Of a DNA stretch of 64,000 nucleotides, positions 11,216 through 23,400 are shown piece by piece. Positions within the stretch are counted from its first letter, which is position 1; the number at the start of each line of letters is the position of its first letter. The stretch comes from Carposina sasakii (Eukaryota > Arthropoda > Insecta > Lepidoptera > Carposinidae): the NCBI GenBank assembly GCA_014607495.2, contig CP053148.1, positions 10,230,001 through 10,294,000 on the forward strand, given 5' to 3'. A program made the translations under genes and the position numbers. Under the pieces are notes generated by a model that was not told where the DNA came from, ran no database searches, and saw only the letters and a program-made list of their open reading frames with translations.

Positions 11216-11297
11216 GAGATACCAAATCCCTGGACAGGACAAATGATTGGTTACAAATCTGGTTACAAGTCTGAAAATGGAGATACCAAATCCCTGG
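11216..11297. repeat. two further copies of GAGATACCAAATCCCTGG
   Basis: Exact copies lie at 11216-11233 and 11280-11297, 64 bp apart. Flanking duplication is weak here (GACATGAG before and GACAGGAC after the first copy, 6/8) or absent. Between them ggttacaaatct/ggttacaagtct is a separate 12-bp tandem pair. The nearby gggccgatttttca resembles gggctgatttttca near copies 1 and 2. Confidence 0.65.
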
Positions 11298-11394
11298 ACA
11301 TCCATGGCCAAAACATCAGATTTTTCTCTTTAGGGCCGATTTTTCAGTGTGCGTTTCATTTTCAAGAATTGAATAATGCAGATTAGTGTCTTAT

Positions 11395-12300
11395 ATCGTA
11401 TAAATGTGCCCGAAATTTTAAATTTGTGCATCCAACGGCTTCAGAGTTATTTAAGAAAAACTGATTCTGCTGCAGGAACGTTCGCCCAGCTAAATTTTTT
11501 TAAATTGATGGGTCTAGCTGTATATTAAATATGCAAAAAGATAGCTTAAATACGAGCATAAATGTGCCGTGAAAGCCAAATTTGTGCCTCTGAACATTTC
11601 AGAGATATTTAGTTTTTTGCTGGGCGAACGTTTTGGCGATTGCTATATTTTGGAAATGGTTAATCGCACAGTCTTGACTTTTTGTATACAGATACTGTAA
11701 ATTTGTGCATATTTATGCCGGAATTTTCATTAACGTGACTAGTATGGTTCAGGAGCTATTACTTTATTTCCTAGAAAATGGAAAAATGCTCTGGCTCTCG
11801 AACGAACAAGACCAAAGACTTCGAGTTAGTGCCGACTGGTACCCATTATATATTCACACGATCCTGTAAAGTTTCGCCAGCCTACTACATATCATTGGCG
11901 AGACATATCTTAACGATTTTGTCTTTTTTTTTTTAGGTTATCTTGAGTGAAATTACTTAGAATACGAAAATACTAGTTTTCTGTGAGCTGGCTTATTACA
12001 TGCTTCTACAATAATTTGAACGCTATTTTAAGAATACGTATGCAAAAAATCATGCATGTACCTATTACTTTAGACAATAAATATAGATACAAAACCATTC
12101 GAAATATTTTTGGTAGAATACCCGACCAAATTCGAATGCACATTAAAAAGCGGCCGCACGAAACTTCAAGCTATCCTTCCTCACTTGATGGCGTTATAAT
12201 GAAATTTAAATAGTACAGATGCGTTTAGAATAAATTGTTCGTAGACAACGGCACATCGGCGACCTTTTGAGATTGTAATAAATAAATGATTTTACACCAA
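11395..12300. other. repeat-like segment and possible plus-strand 3' end
   Basis: The word aaatttgtgc recurs three times between about 11417 and 11710, and gctgggcgaacgtt mirrors aacgttcgcccagc, so the first part is a degenerate hairpin element. At 11931 a pyrimidine run plus AG precedes a 68-codon open stretch (ending near 12213) and overlapping aataaataaa signals near 12278. The protein is unrecognised, and its frame has a stop just after the acceptor. Confidence 0.35.
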
Positions 12301-12407
12301 TAATGTTATTTTTTATATTGATTTATTTTTTATAGACAATAAACAATGAATATGCTTATGTACTACCTGCACCTTTGAGATAAATTACACCTTTGATTAA
12401 AACATGT

Positions 12408-12895
12408 ACAATGGGGTAGTTTCTTATGGTTGAATCTTAATAACATCTTATTCTTATCAGAATAAATAATCAAAATCATACCTATCTGTGAAATTACAAT
12501 TTAATTATGTGTCCAAATTAGGTAGTAATAAGCCTTCAAAGTTAAGTGGGAAAGTTCATTTTTCAAATGTGAAATTAATTGAAAATTACAACATCACATG
12601 TCCACCTGCATCATTTACAGCAACTTTTGTGACCATACTTATAAACGCAATATTTAATATAGCTGTAGATCAAAAGTTCTTTTACGCACATACAAGTTGC
12701 TTAAAGAGTGACGTCACGTCGTCGAGGTAGCCGTTTGTATGGAGCGTTATTTGACAAGTTTAAAACTGTGATTTTGAAATCGTTATAACCCGAAAAGTTT
12801 TCACGCTAGCGAAGTTTTTCTTTCGCAAATGTTTATTTTATTTTACGATCTTTCGATATAAATACAAGTAAGAAAACTGTAAACGACCCTATTAA
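12408..12895 (+). mobile_element. MITE, atagggatgtttac-ended family, copy 1
   Basis: The internal text gaaattacaattt, ggtagtaataagc, gtagccgtttgtatggagcg and ctagcgaagtttttctttcg is shared with 14579-14880 and with 29449-29883 (reversed). The copy ends gtaaacgaccctatt. No ORF is recognisable. Confidence 0.75.
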
Positions 12896-13739
12896 ATTAA
12901 TATTACAAATAAATAAAAAATGCACCCTTAATCCACGATCATAGAGTGTTAATTACAATAACCCGAGCGGCAGACTGAAGAACAAATTACTAAAGGGTAC
13001 AATAAACTGTGTTTGTGTGTGTGCATGCGAGGAGCACAACTGTCAGTCCGAGTTGAATATTGTATTTAGTTATCGATTTGTAGATCATGTTGGCAAATAC
13101 TTACCATTATATTGGTATGAAAAGGTTTTCTAGTTGGATTAAACAAACAAACAAACCAACTCGATTTATTTAAAAAAGAGCCAAAGATTATTTTCTTAGA
13201 TAACAGGGGATACTTTTAGGATTATCAGATAAAAAAAGTATACCATGACCAACTATAAAAAAAAATGAAATCGGTTCATAAACGGCGGAGTTCTGAGGTA
13301 ACACACATAAAAAATAAAAAAAACATACAGACGAATTGATAACCTCTCTTTTTGAAGTCGGTTAAAAACGGGACAACTTGTTATAACCTTTAACTATTTG
13401 GTAATAATCGTGTAACTAATGAAATTATATTTTTTATTTGGTAATAGTCATGATATAGGTCAACCAGCCCTATTATACATTAGTCTACTAGCCCCGAACC
13501 ACCTTTAAATTTTTTTTATCAAGGACCATAACTTCAAAACTGCGTCCAAATCAAATAGAATAATACATAAAAGAAAAAATAGGCATTATTACAAATAACA
13601 TTACGAGAAAAATAGTTATTAGCATGCGTTCTTTTTCAAAATTACGTTCCTTATCTCAAGCGACTTGCGTTTGCAACGTCGCCTTTTTGGTGATTGTGCG
13701 GGGGTCAGTGACGGACTCTTGTGAATGACTTTTTAACAG

Positions 13740-14000
13740 TCTACCTACCGCTATAGTCAACTATCCCCGGTCTCCCCTACTAAAGCTGCTTCTCTTCCCA
13801 GGCATACATACTGTACTGACTTGTAGAGGGACAAGAGGGTATTGGTGTTTTGTAGGCGATGGGCTGACCACCTGTCACTACTAACCGAACTTGTACATCT
13901 CAACTATACCTTCAAAATTGGTCAGAAGTGGCACCATGTGGTTCTATCGGCCCTTGGTGCTCTGCCTACCCCGTAAGGGATAAAGGCGTAATTATATGTA
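13740..14000 (+). repeat. retroposon 3' end with tatg tail
   Basis: The segment ends ggcccttggtgctctgccta, ccccgtaagggataaaggcg and a (tatg)n tail. The same ending is at 49378-49475. Such ends next to a short tandem tail point to a LINE- or SINE-type retroposon. Confidence 0.6.
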
Positions 14001-14321
14001 TGTATGTAGTACATATCACGTATGTTACCTCAGAACTTCATTATTAATAAAGATTAAAAAAATGTGTTTTTAATGAGGAATTCCTGACAAGTTAAAATAG
14101 GTAACTGTGAAAAACTTTCCCCCCTTCACCTCTCCATACAGAATTTCGGGTAGGAGATACGCTCACGCTAGCAAGGCGATTTGTAATTTTTTTTACTTTT
14201 AATAGTTATCAGAAAATCCCTCATTCACAGAAACATTTTAGAAATCCGATCCGTTCGTCATCACTTATTTGTCAGAGTTACGCTGTGTCGTATTGTTCCG
14301 TAGGTAGTCGCTATAGTTTCT

Positions 14322-14451
14322 TTAAAAGGCTAGTTGTGTTACGCTCTGCGCGCTGGGTGACAACGAGTTAATCCTCGCCTTGATCATTTGCATTTTGGAG
14401 TGGATGCGGAAATGTAGCCTTGACTCTAGCGCGTATCCTGAAAACAATCTC
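14322..14451 (-). CDS. TTC39 terminal exon with stop
   Basis: Acceptor tttcag at 14457-14452. The protein reads [19 protein letters not shown] and ends SVTQLAF before TAA at 14324-14322. The [12 protein letters not shown] block is the expected TTC39 C-terminus, which confirms that the gene ends here and is complete. No clear AATAAA was found on the minus strand just downstream. Confidence 0.92.
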
Positions 14452-17400
14452 CTGAAAGTAAAAAATACACAAACATTAGTAAACCTTTATATTACTACCT
14501 ACTTTATACACCGTAATTATGTTTTAGAAGAGATAGGAACTCCGTTTCAGTACTATGTTTAATGGAAGAACTATAACAATAGGGATGTTTACTATGGTTG
14601 AATTTTAATTACATTTTATGCTTATCAGAATAAATCATCAAAATCATACCTATCTGTAAAATTACAATTTGATCATGTGTCCAAATGAGGTAGTAATAAG
14701 CGTCATAATTGTGGTAGCCGTTTGTATGGAGCGTTTTTTGGCAAGTCTAAAATTGTGATTTTGAAATCGTTATATCCCGGAAAGTTTACACACTAGCGAA
14801 GTTTTTCTTTCGCAAATGTTTCTTTTACTTTATGATTTTCGATATAAATACAAATAATAAAACCGTAAACATCCCTATAGAAAAAAAGCCATATGGTTCA
14901 AAAAGAGAGTGTCTTTGTGACAAGTTTATCTATAGAACTATAACGAGCATTAACAAACTTTTTTAGGACAGATTGAGTTACCTAAGGGTATTTTAAAACT
15001 CGAATTTTAAATGAAGAAAGAATTTTAAAACCGAATGGTGTCCAAGACAACACAAAAGAAAAAAAGGGAGACAGTGTCAAAGATGGGAGGACGACATAAA
15101 AAGAATAGCAGGAGCTACATGGACGAGGAAGACACATGACCGCACTTTATGGCATGCTTTAGGGGAGGCCTATGCTGAATAGCAAGATAATCTTTGCGAA
15201 ACTGGCGTCTATATCAAAGAATTGTATATATGTTTTATAACATTGATAAAGGCTTTATTATTATTATTATTTTAAAACTCGGCTAGATTACAAAACTACT
15301 ATAGCACTGTAACGATGACCTATAAACCCACAATATCATAATTTTGCGCCTTAATTGACTATAACAAAATATCATTTAAGGTTCACATGGGCGTACCCAG
15401 CTTCTGGCCTGGGGGGGGGGGCAAATCAGATTTTTAGATAGGATCGGCTATTGTCATGCACACTACGCAAACCTAGAGTATAGTGTTCTGTGACGCAAAC
15501 ACACCTACATGAAACATTAGGTATAGTAGTGTGGTGTATAGGGCAAACAGCAGCAAATGATCCTGCTTTCTTCTTCAGCCTATTGCAGTCCACTGCTGGA
15601 CGTAGGCCACCCCCAGGGAACGCCACAAGGCTACTGCCACAGGGTGTTTTGCCCATAGTCACTTTTATTTTATTTAAATCGCTTCTACTTTAAAAGCAAT
15701 TTTCGAGAATCTTCTGCAAAACGGTTCATAACGTCTTTCGTGAAAGAATCGCCCGTCCTGTTTTTTATGTACACTGAGCCCTGTCTTCAATCATTGTTGA
15801 TCTCAGCCATGTTTTCACGCGTCTGAGTGTACTGAATGATCTTTCAATTGTAGCCGTGGAATAATGCATTGCCAGTAAAAATTCTAGGGCTGTTTTCACT
15901 TTCGGATAAAAACATTCTGCTTGTTGGTTTATTTCCGTTATCTCCAAATCTTCGAAGTCCTCCTGCTTGTTAACTCAAAAAGTGCGCACTAGTTCAGCTT
16001 CGGATGTGATCCCTTCTAATACATAATTGGTTCATCAAAGAAGATGCATTGGTCACCGTCAAATCCTTTATACATCTGTTACCAAGCTTTAGTTATAGGA
16101 AAAAGTTGTTAGTTGTATGCTAATGGAATAAACGGGAAATAAACCGTGGCTTCCTTTTGTGACGTATAGGTCTACTAGGAAAGGCTATTGAAAAAAAAAT
16201 CTCAAAAATAAATCGAATACTCTGATACAAATACACAATGTACCTAGGTACATAGGTACGTTTATTAATTTATTATAATGTAAAAGGTATAATAAGCTGG
16301 AGTATGGACATAGTCTGCGTAAACTCTAGCCCGTTCTACAACCAGTAGTATTACCAGTGCTTAGTGACTCACCTAGCATCTTGCAGCGTCCTAAACGCCT
16401 TAGCGATGTCGCCCAACCGGTACATGCACATCGCCATCTCCGTGACAGTGTAGGGCAGGAGGAAGGTGTCCTCCTTGAGGTTGCGCTTGAGGGCGGCGAC
16501 CGACTGCAGGGTCTGCAGCGCTAGACGCGGCAGGCCCAGCGCGGCTAGGCAGCTGCCGTGCAGGTAGCGTGCCAGCGCGAGGTTGTCGGCCTCGTAGCCG
16601 CCCGGCAACGCGTGCGCACCGCTCTCCAACTGCTCGCGAGTCGTCTCGATCAGCTGTTGACAATCAGCAGGGCTATTACCTAATTTGCTATAGCAGGGCC
16701 GAAGCAATGCGATAGATAATATGCGAGCGCGTCCTCCCGAACGAAATTTAGAAACATTACGAATCAAGTCCAGTAGTCGAAAATTTTAATAATCCGGTTA
16801 GGCCGGTCTTTTCAGCCGAAAGGCTCAAGAAAAAATCTCATCATATGCATTATTGGTAGTATAGAATTTCCTTTGCACTATCATTTAAGGTTATAAATAT
16901 GGTCACATAACAAAAGTTTGTGGTACATTGTTGACAACTAGACTGTGGATGTTTGAGCTCGGGGATGCCATATGTACGGTATACTATTTGTTGCTGAATT
17001 TATGATTACGCAGAGTCCTTCTACAGAGCGGAGCAAATCATTATTCTAAGCATAAAATAACATTGATGTATAATCAAATATAGTCGTTATGCCAATAGGA
17101 AATATGCGTCTGACAAGAACAGATTTTTTATATTTTATTCGAAAGATTTTACAAATTTTAAAAGATTTTGAAAAGTTGTTGGTCGTGCGTGGCTAGAGGG
17201 ACGTGGCATGGCCGATATTGTTATTAAGGCGGTGGTAAGCTTACTTGACAGAACAGGCACCATCTTCCTATAGTGTAAGGGTAATGTAAAGTATTTACAC
17301 ATAGTTACGCCCATTATCCCCCAAACAGGTTGGGAAGAAGTGTGGAAATAATACACCCACTTTTCACCAGTTAGAATATTAAGTCCCTCTATAAACTAGT

Positions 17401-20400
17401 TATTTTCTTATTATTAATGGATAAATGTAAAAAAAACTAACTTTTAGCACATTTTGCGCGTGAATTTCCTTCTTGGCCAGTACAGGGAAGAGGTTCCACA
17501 AACAAATAAGCTCGATGGCCGGAAGGACCAGCCTCCCGCCCTGAGCCCGATATCGCTCGCAGCGGCGGATCACAAATTTCTCCATCGGCAAAGACTTGCC
17601 CGCAATCCGCTGCTTGTAGTAGAAAGCGTTTCTGATAACATAACAAATAGTCAATATAGAAACTTTTTGTAATATATAAAGAAACTTACTGAATAATACC
17701 TATATAGGTTCCACACCTGACGGCGCGGCGGTAGGTTCACACGGCATTATCCTGCACGTTTTTTTGGCAGTATACCATATTTTACTGAATTAAATTGATT
17801 AATCAGGATTATAGAAATAAAGCCGCAAGTATGGTAATGTCACCTCATAAGATCGTTACAATGTTCTCTTTCAGCCGGGTTCATGTCGTCGCCGAGCTGT
17901 AGAAGCACTGCGCCCATGGTATATGAATAAATGGTCTTGGACCAAGTACTCTCTTCTATTAGAAGCTGAGCGTTGCTGGCTGCATCACGCCACCTCAATA
18001 GTAAACTGTAAAACACAAAAAATAAAAGTTGGGTTTTCCTTAACCTCGATAATCCATCATACGATAGCAGGTACCCTTTCCTAGTCCAGGGCCTATTCTG
18101 TATTTTCACGTTAAAATAATTTAAAATTGTTTCAAACACTTCATAGTTAGAAGAAGATAACGAATAAGGCGTTAAGAATAGGGTATTTTCCTGTTTTATT
18201 TTTACCTATTCCGCTTAATATGGTTACAGTAGAAAATTTTTTTACTTGCAAATGTCAATTAGCCTACTTCGGGTAATCTTTTCTTAGCACTCCCGTACAC
18301 TCCCCAATTTATGTTCAGCGTCCTACGTCCTGCAGTTTGAGAAACGAAGTTTCGGTTCGGAAGCGTTTTCATAAACCTCCAGTTACACCCTGTATATTGG
18401 AAAATACTGGTAAATGAAATGTGACTGACCTGTTAACCCACAACATTTCCCAGTAGCACAGATGTGTGAACTGAGGCCACATGTCCTGCGCCACGGACAC
18501 TCGCCGGTAAGTCTGCAGGGCTTCCTCGAACTGTCCCTTGAAGAACTCTAGCCGCCCTTGGAATACCAGGAACCATACGCCTTCAGGGTACACCTAGGGG
18601 TAGTATCCGTTTCATAACTCCTATGCCTGATTTCGGAGTGAATATTTTTTGTTTGAAACAGAAAATGTGGCCATATACATTGTAAATATCGCCATCATCC
18701 AACGCAACGCAACTATACGGTGAAAGGCGCTCTACCACTTAAGCGTCATCAGTGCGAGGAAACTGAGCGGGCGTGTGACAGCTTGTTCTAACAACATTTG
18801 TTTGTCATTACAAATTTCAATAACGACTGTACTACAACTAGATATCGAGATACTCAGTTAAAAAAAATAGGAACATAACTAATATTATTTTTTTAGAGAA
18901 TTGTCTATTTTGTAATCAGTATTTAAAAAAAAAAACGCTTACCTTGAGTTCTTTGTCGAGGATATTCTCACACATTGGGAGGTCATGTGACGCGCCCGTG
19001 AAGTGGGTGACGACCAGGTGATAGGCAAGAAGCGTTAGTTCGCACAACACAGAGCGCATGCCTGGCTCCCGTCCACCCAACTCCAGCTCCGATAGACCGA
19101 CTTCCTAAGAGAGATTAGACAATATGGTACCATCTGTTGGTAAGCTAAAGGTTTAGTCACAATACATATAATGGCCGCGTGGTGCCGGCAGAGTACAATT
19201 CGTACCACTCCATGTCTGCTCGTGGGTATCGTACAAGGCGATTAAGGGTTTCCGGGAGGTGGGCAGCAGCGCCTCCCGTGTTGACAACATAGTCCAAAAT
19301 ACAAACTGCGGTCACCAACTCACCTGCCCAGCGTGGTGACTATGGGCAAATACCTCCCAAGGCAGTTTTGTGGTGTGCCCTGGGGGAGGCCTACGTCCAG
19401 CAGTGGACTGCAATAGGCTGATGATGATGACATATAATGCCGGATTTTAAAATAGAATGCACCTATAAGCCAAACGTAAAATCATACAAATTATTGTGAC
19501 AAAATCAGATGCAGTATGTTTCCGAGGGAATCAATACTCTATCTATGCTAATTGCAATCTTTATAAAGAGCACATTTTTTATATATTTTAAATTAAACTA
19601 TATACTTACCTAACCTATTGTCTAACATTGTTCATTTTATTCTAAAGCTACTCATCCTTCAAAACTAAATAAATAAAATATTTCAACAACAACCAAAGTA
19701 TCTCTATAAGGTCTATACTATCGTACGGGCGTATTCGCTTGACGATTTATGACACCATCTGATAGCAGGCGAGGGGCTACGTACAAGCAGCTTAATATTA
19801 TTTATTGAATCATTTCTGATGCCTACGTTTATTAAGATTTATACTAGTCAAAACACAGTAGGAACCTTGTTTCCAGAAAATCCAACAAACTCCAACATCC
19901 GAATGATTTTTGGCGGCAGCAGGGATATCATCAAATTAAATGTGGCTGTACCCAAACGCACCCCGCTTTTGAACTGTATCTTAGAGTCTTCACTCATCCA
20001 AGTTTTCTTCTCCATGATTTTGACACACTCCCTGAAATCAATAGAAAATCCAGTAGATATTCAAAACTAAAATAACAGGCCACCTACTTAAGTATATTAT
20101 TTAAAGACTAATTTACTAATAGCATAAACTATACACTAAAATTAAAATATACTATTAACTAGAAATATTTACAGATAGAATATGGCCTTCAAAACCTCCA
20201 CCGATGGCAGCGTGCCCAAAAGGCTGGCCGCGTTGTCCCGCTGTATAGCGAGGCTAACACGTTGACCTAAGTAGGCACCAGCCCTTTGGTCATGGGATGC
20301 TTCGACCAATCTTTTGGAAATGCCCCTGAAGAGGGCATGAAATATGTAGTCCCCGCTTAGGTTTGGATACTTGCACCGCTTGACGTTATCTGCCGAGGCC

Positions 20401-23400
20401 GCCGCCGAGCCCGTTCTGGTGGTTGCGCCTGGGAGGTGAGACGCCGCAAGGGTGTCGACGCAAGTTGCGTCCCATACCAAGCATCGTCCCATCCTCCAAG
20501 GCACAATGCAAACTTTGCATCGTTGCGCACCAATCCAGGGGTTCTAAAACAGATGGTGCCCCGGCGGTGGAAAGAGCCCGGCGGGTGATATCATTTAAGG
20601 TCGAATGGCGAGATATGCGGCCCGCGCTCTTGGCACATGACAGCCCATGGTTTCAGAGTGGGTCGACAGCATCGTCACACCGACATCGGTTGGGGGACGT
20701 GTCTAATAGCAGAACGGCTCGTCCCATAGCCTCTGCGAGAATGGGAACGAAGGTTCAACGGTGTTCGGGCAGGCCAACTTCCAAGCATTTTTAGCTTCAG
20801 CCATATAGTAGGTTGTACTTGAATTGTCTTGGTCTTCGTGTACATTTTTTTTTACTAGAGTGTGTGTACTGTGGGCTGAAGCTACAAAAGCTGGGAGTGC
20901 TACGCTCGAAGGAGGATATAATTTAGTCACGAGATGGGTTGGATGCAGGAACATATAACTCGCATTTTTCGATATTGAGCTCCAGGTCAATTAGTCGCAA
21001 TTCCTGCATTAGGAGAATTAGGTCATCCAGAACGGAACCCGATTCACCTCCCAGGGTGCCATTGTCGTGGTACCAGACGTGGTACATGGTAGATAGGAAT
21101 AATAGGTAATAATAGGAATAATAATAAAATGATAGGAACGTGGTATAGTTTAAGCTCGAATACTTCCGACAAGAAATGATCGGCATTGCCGATTAGTCGT
21201 TAGAAAACCGATTAGTCGGCTAGTCGGTTAGTCGGCAAATACCATAGTCGGCCCATCACTTGAAATTATTATTTAGTTAGATTACCAAAAATGGATTCGG
21301 TGTCTGCGCTACTCTGTACAAATTATATAAGTAACTAGTGGACGCCCGCGACTCCGTCCGCGTGGACTACAGAAAAAAAAAATGTCGAAATTATCCGGGA
21401 TAAAAACATTTTCCCGGGATAAAAAGTAGCCTATATGTTAAGTGGGACCTGTCACAATATATTCCTGAAAACTGCACCGAAATCGGTTAAGCCGTTCCTG
21501 AGATTAGCGTGCACAAACGCACAGACAGTCCCTTCCCGTGGGAATTTCGGGAAATCAATTCTTAGTGCTTCCCCGCAGTCTCCGATTTTAGCTTCACATG
21601 TACAGCGGTTTTTGTAAAAAAATTGAATTCCCGTTAGTCCCCTTCCCGTGGGAATTTCGGGAAATTCGTTCTTAGCGCTCCCTCGCAGTCCCTAATGAAC
21701 GTACAGGTCTAATTTCGAATTCATATGTATCGCGCTTGTCGTAAAAAAATGAATTCCCGTTTGTCCCCTTCCCGTGGGAGTTTCGAGAAATCCGTTCCTA
21801 GTGCTTCCTCGGGGTCCCAAATAAACAAATATGCCCAACTTAAGATTCATATGTGTAACCGTTTTCATAAAAAATAATTAATTCCCGTTGGCCCCCTTCC
21901 CGTGGGAATTTCGGGAAATTCGTCCTTAGTGCTTACTTGCAGTCCCTAATGAACATCTATGCCCAATTTCAGCTTAATATGTATAGCGGTTTTCGTAAAA
22001 ATTATGAATTCCCGTTTGTCCCCTTCCCGTGGGAATTTCGGGAAATCCGTTTTTAGTCCTCCCTTGCTCTCCCCAATGAACATATATGCCCGATTTCAGC
22101 TTCATATGTATAGTGGTTTTCGTAAAAAATATAGAATTCCCGTTTGTCGCCTTCCCGTGGGAATATCGGGAAATTCTTATAGCCTATGTTCATCCAGGTC
22201 CTATAAGGATTCTAACGGTGAAAGAATTTTTAAAATCGGTCCAGTAGTTTTTGAGCCTATTCATTACAACCAAACAAACAAAGTTTTCCTCTTTATAATA
22301 TTAGTGTAGATTATGTTGTAAGAGCAACGGAATCCCGTTTCACATAGAAATATATATTTGTAATCAACGTTGTCAATACAAAATCATAAGTACACATAGT
22401 ACAACGCGCTTGCTTCACTACATATTATTATAAAACAAAGTCGTGTCAGCTGTCTGCCTGCCCTCTCTGTGATAACAGTTTCAAGTTTAAGAAATACATG
22501 GTCCTTTGCGTTAAGTTTTTCATTTTTTTTTTACTAATTTCCCTATAAGTGTTATTACGTTTTACAAAGATTTAAAAAATGGGCCCTCGAACCACACGTT
22601 CGTGCATCACGAACATACGTTTTCGAGTACATTCGGAGTCCGTTGGAAACTCCCTTAACTCTGTGACTACTTTTGTACTCTTTTGTTTCAATCCGTGTGC
22701 TCATTCACAGCGGAAACTTCTTTGAAGATTATGTTTAAACAGATTCCATCCATTCCACTGGCAATGGAAGGCAGGCAATAAATAGGCTGCCAGTCGTAAA
22801 CGGATAAATATTAATTTTTATCGGATGTTTCAGTGGCAGAACATTTTATATGAAGCTTGTAGGGCTAGTGTGACAAGTGTGAATAACTTCATATAAAATG
22901 TTATGCTACTGAAACATCCGATAAAAATCCGAGCCCGACAGCCAACAAGTGGGAACGAGCTGTGCCGATATTTTATACAATCCTAGTGGTTAAAATTTCT
23001 CCGTCTATTCGCTCCGGAAAACAACAAGTTTTAGGCTAATAGAAATTATATAGGTTACTGTAGGTAGTAGTCTTATAGGTTAATGTATTTTAAAGTTCGC
23101 CCATAATTTAGTAGGTATTGTTTTATTTATGGTTACAGATATGTACATGTATGATTTTCTAAACGTATAATTTCAACTTACTTGTAACTGCTGTAGCAGC
23201 TTTTAACTTTGAGAGTACCTTTGATGAGGCCGGCCAGATCTTCTCCTTCCATAATGGTCATTGCCGCGTGAAGAAGTAAAGCCTCGGCGTAGCACAGTTC
23301 AGCGTGAGCTTCCAGGTCCGTGTAAGATTCATAATTCACCTGAAAATTAATAATATACCGTCGTTTAAAAAATTGTAAGATTAAACAATGGCCAAAATCG

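Noticed and set aside
11983..12213. 76-codon plus frame as a coding exon
   Set aside because: A stop precedes it in frame just after the only acceptor, the start is not ATG, and no family is recognised. Kept only as a low-interest finding.
20423..20794. 123-codon plus-strand frame as a gene
   Set aside because: It is the antisense shadow of the degenerate LINE on the minus strand, where the recognisable protein blocks are.
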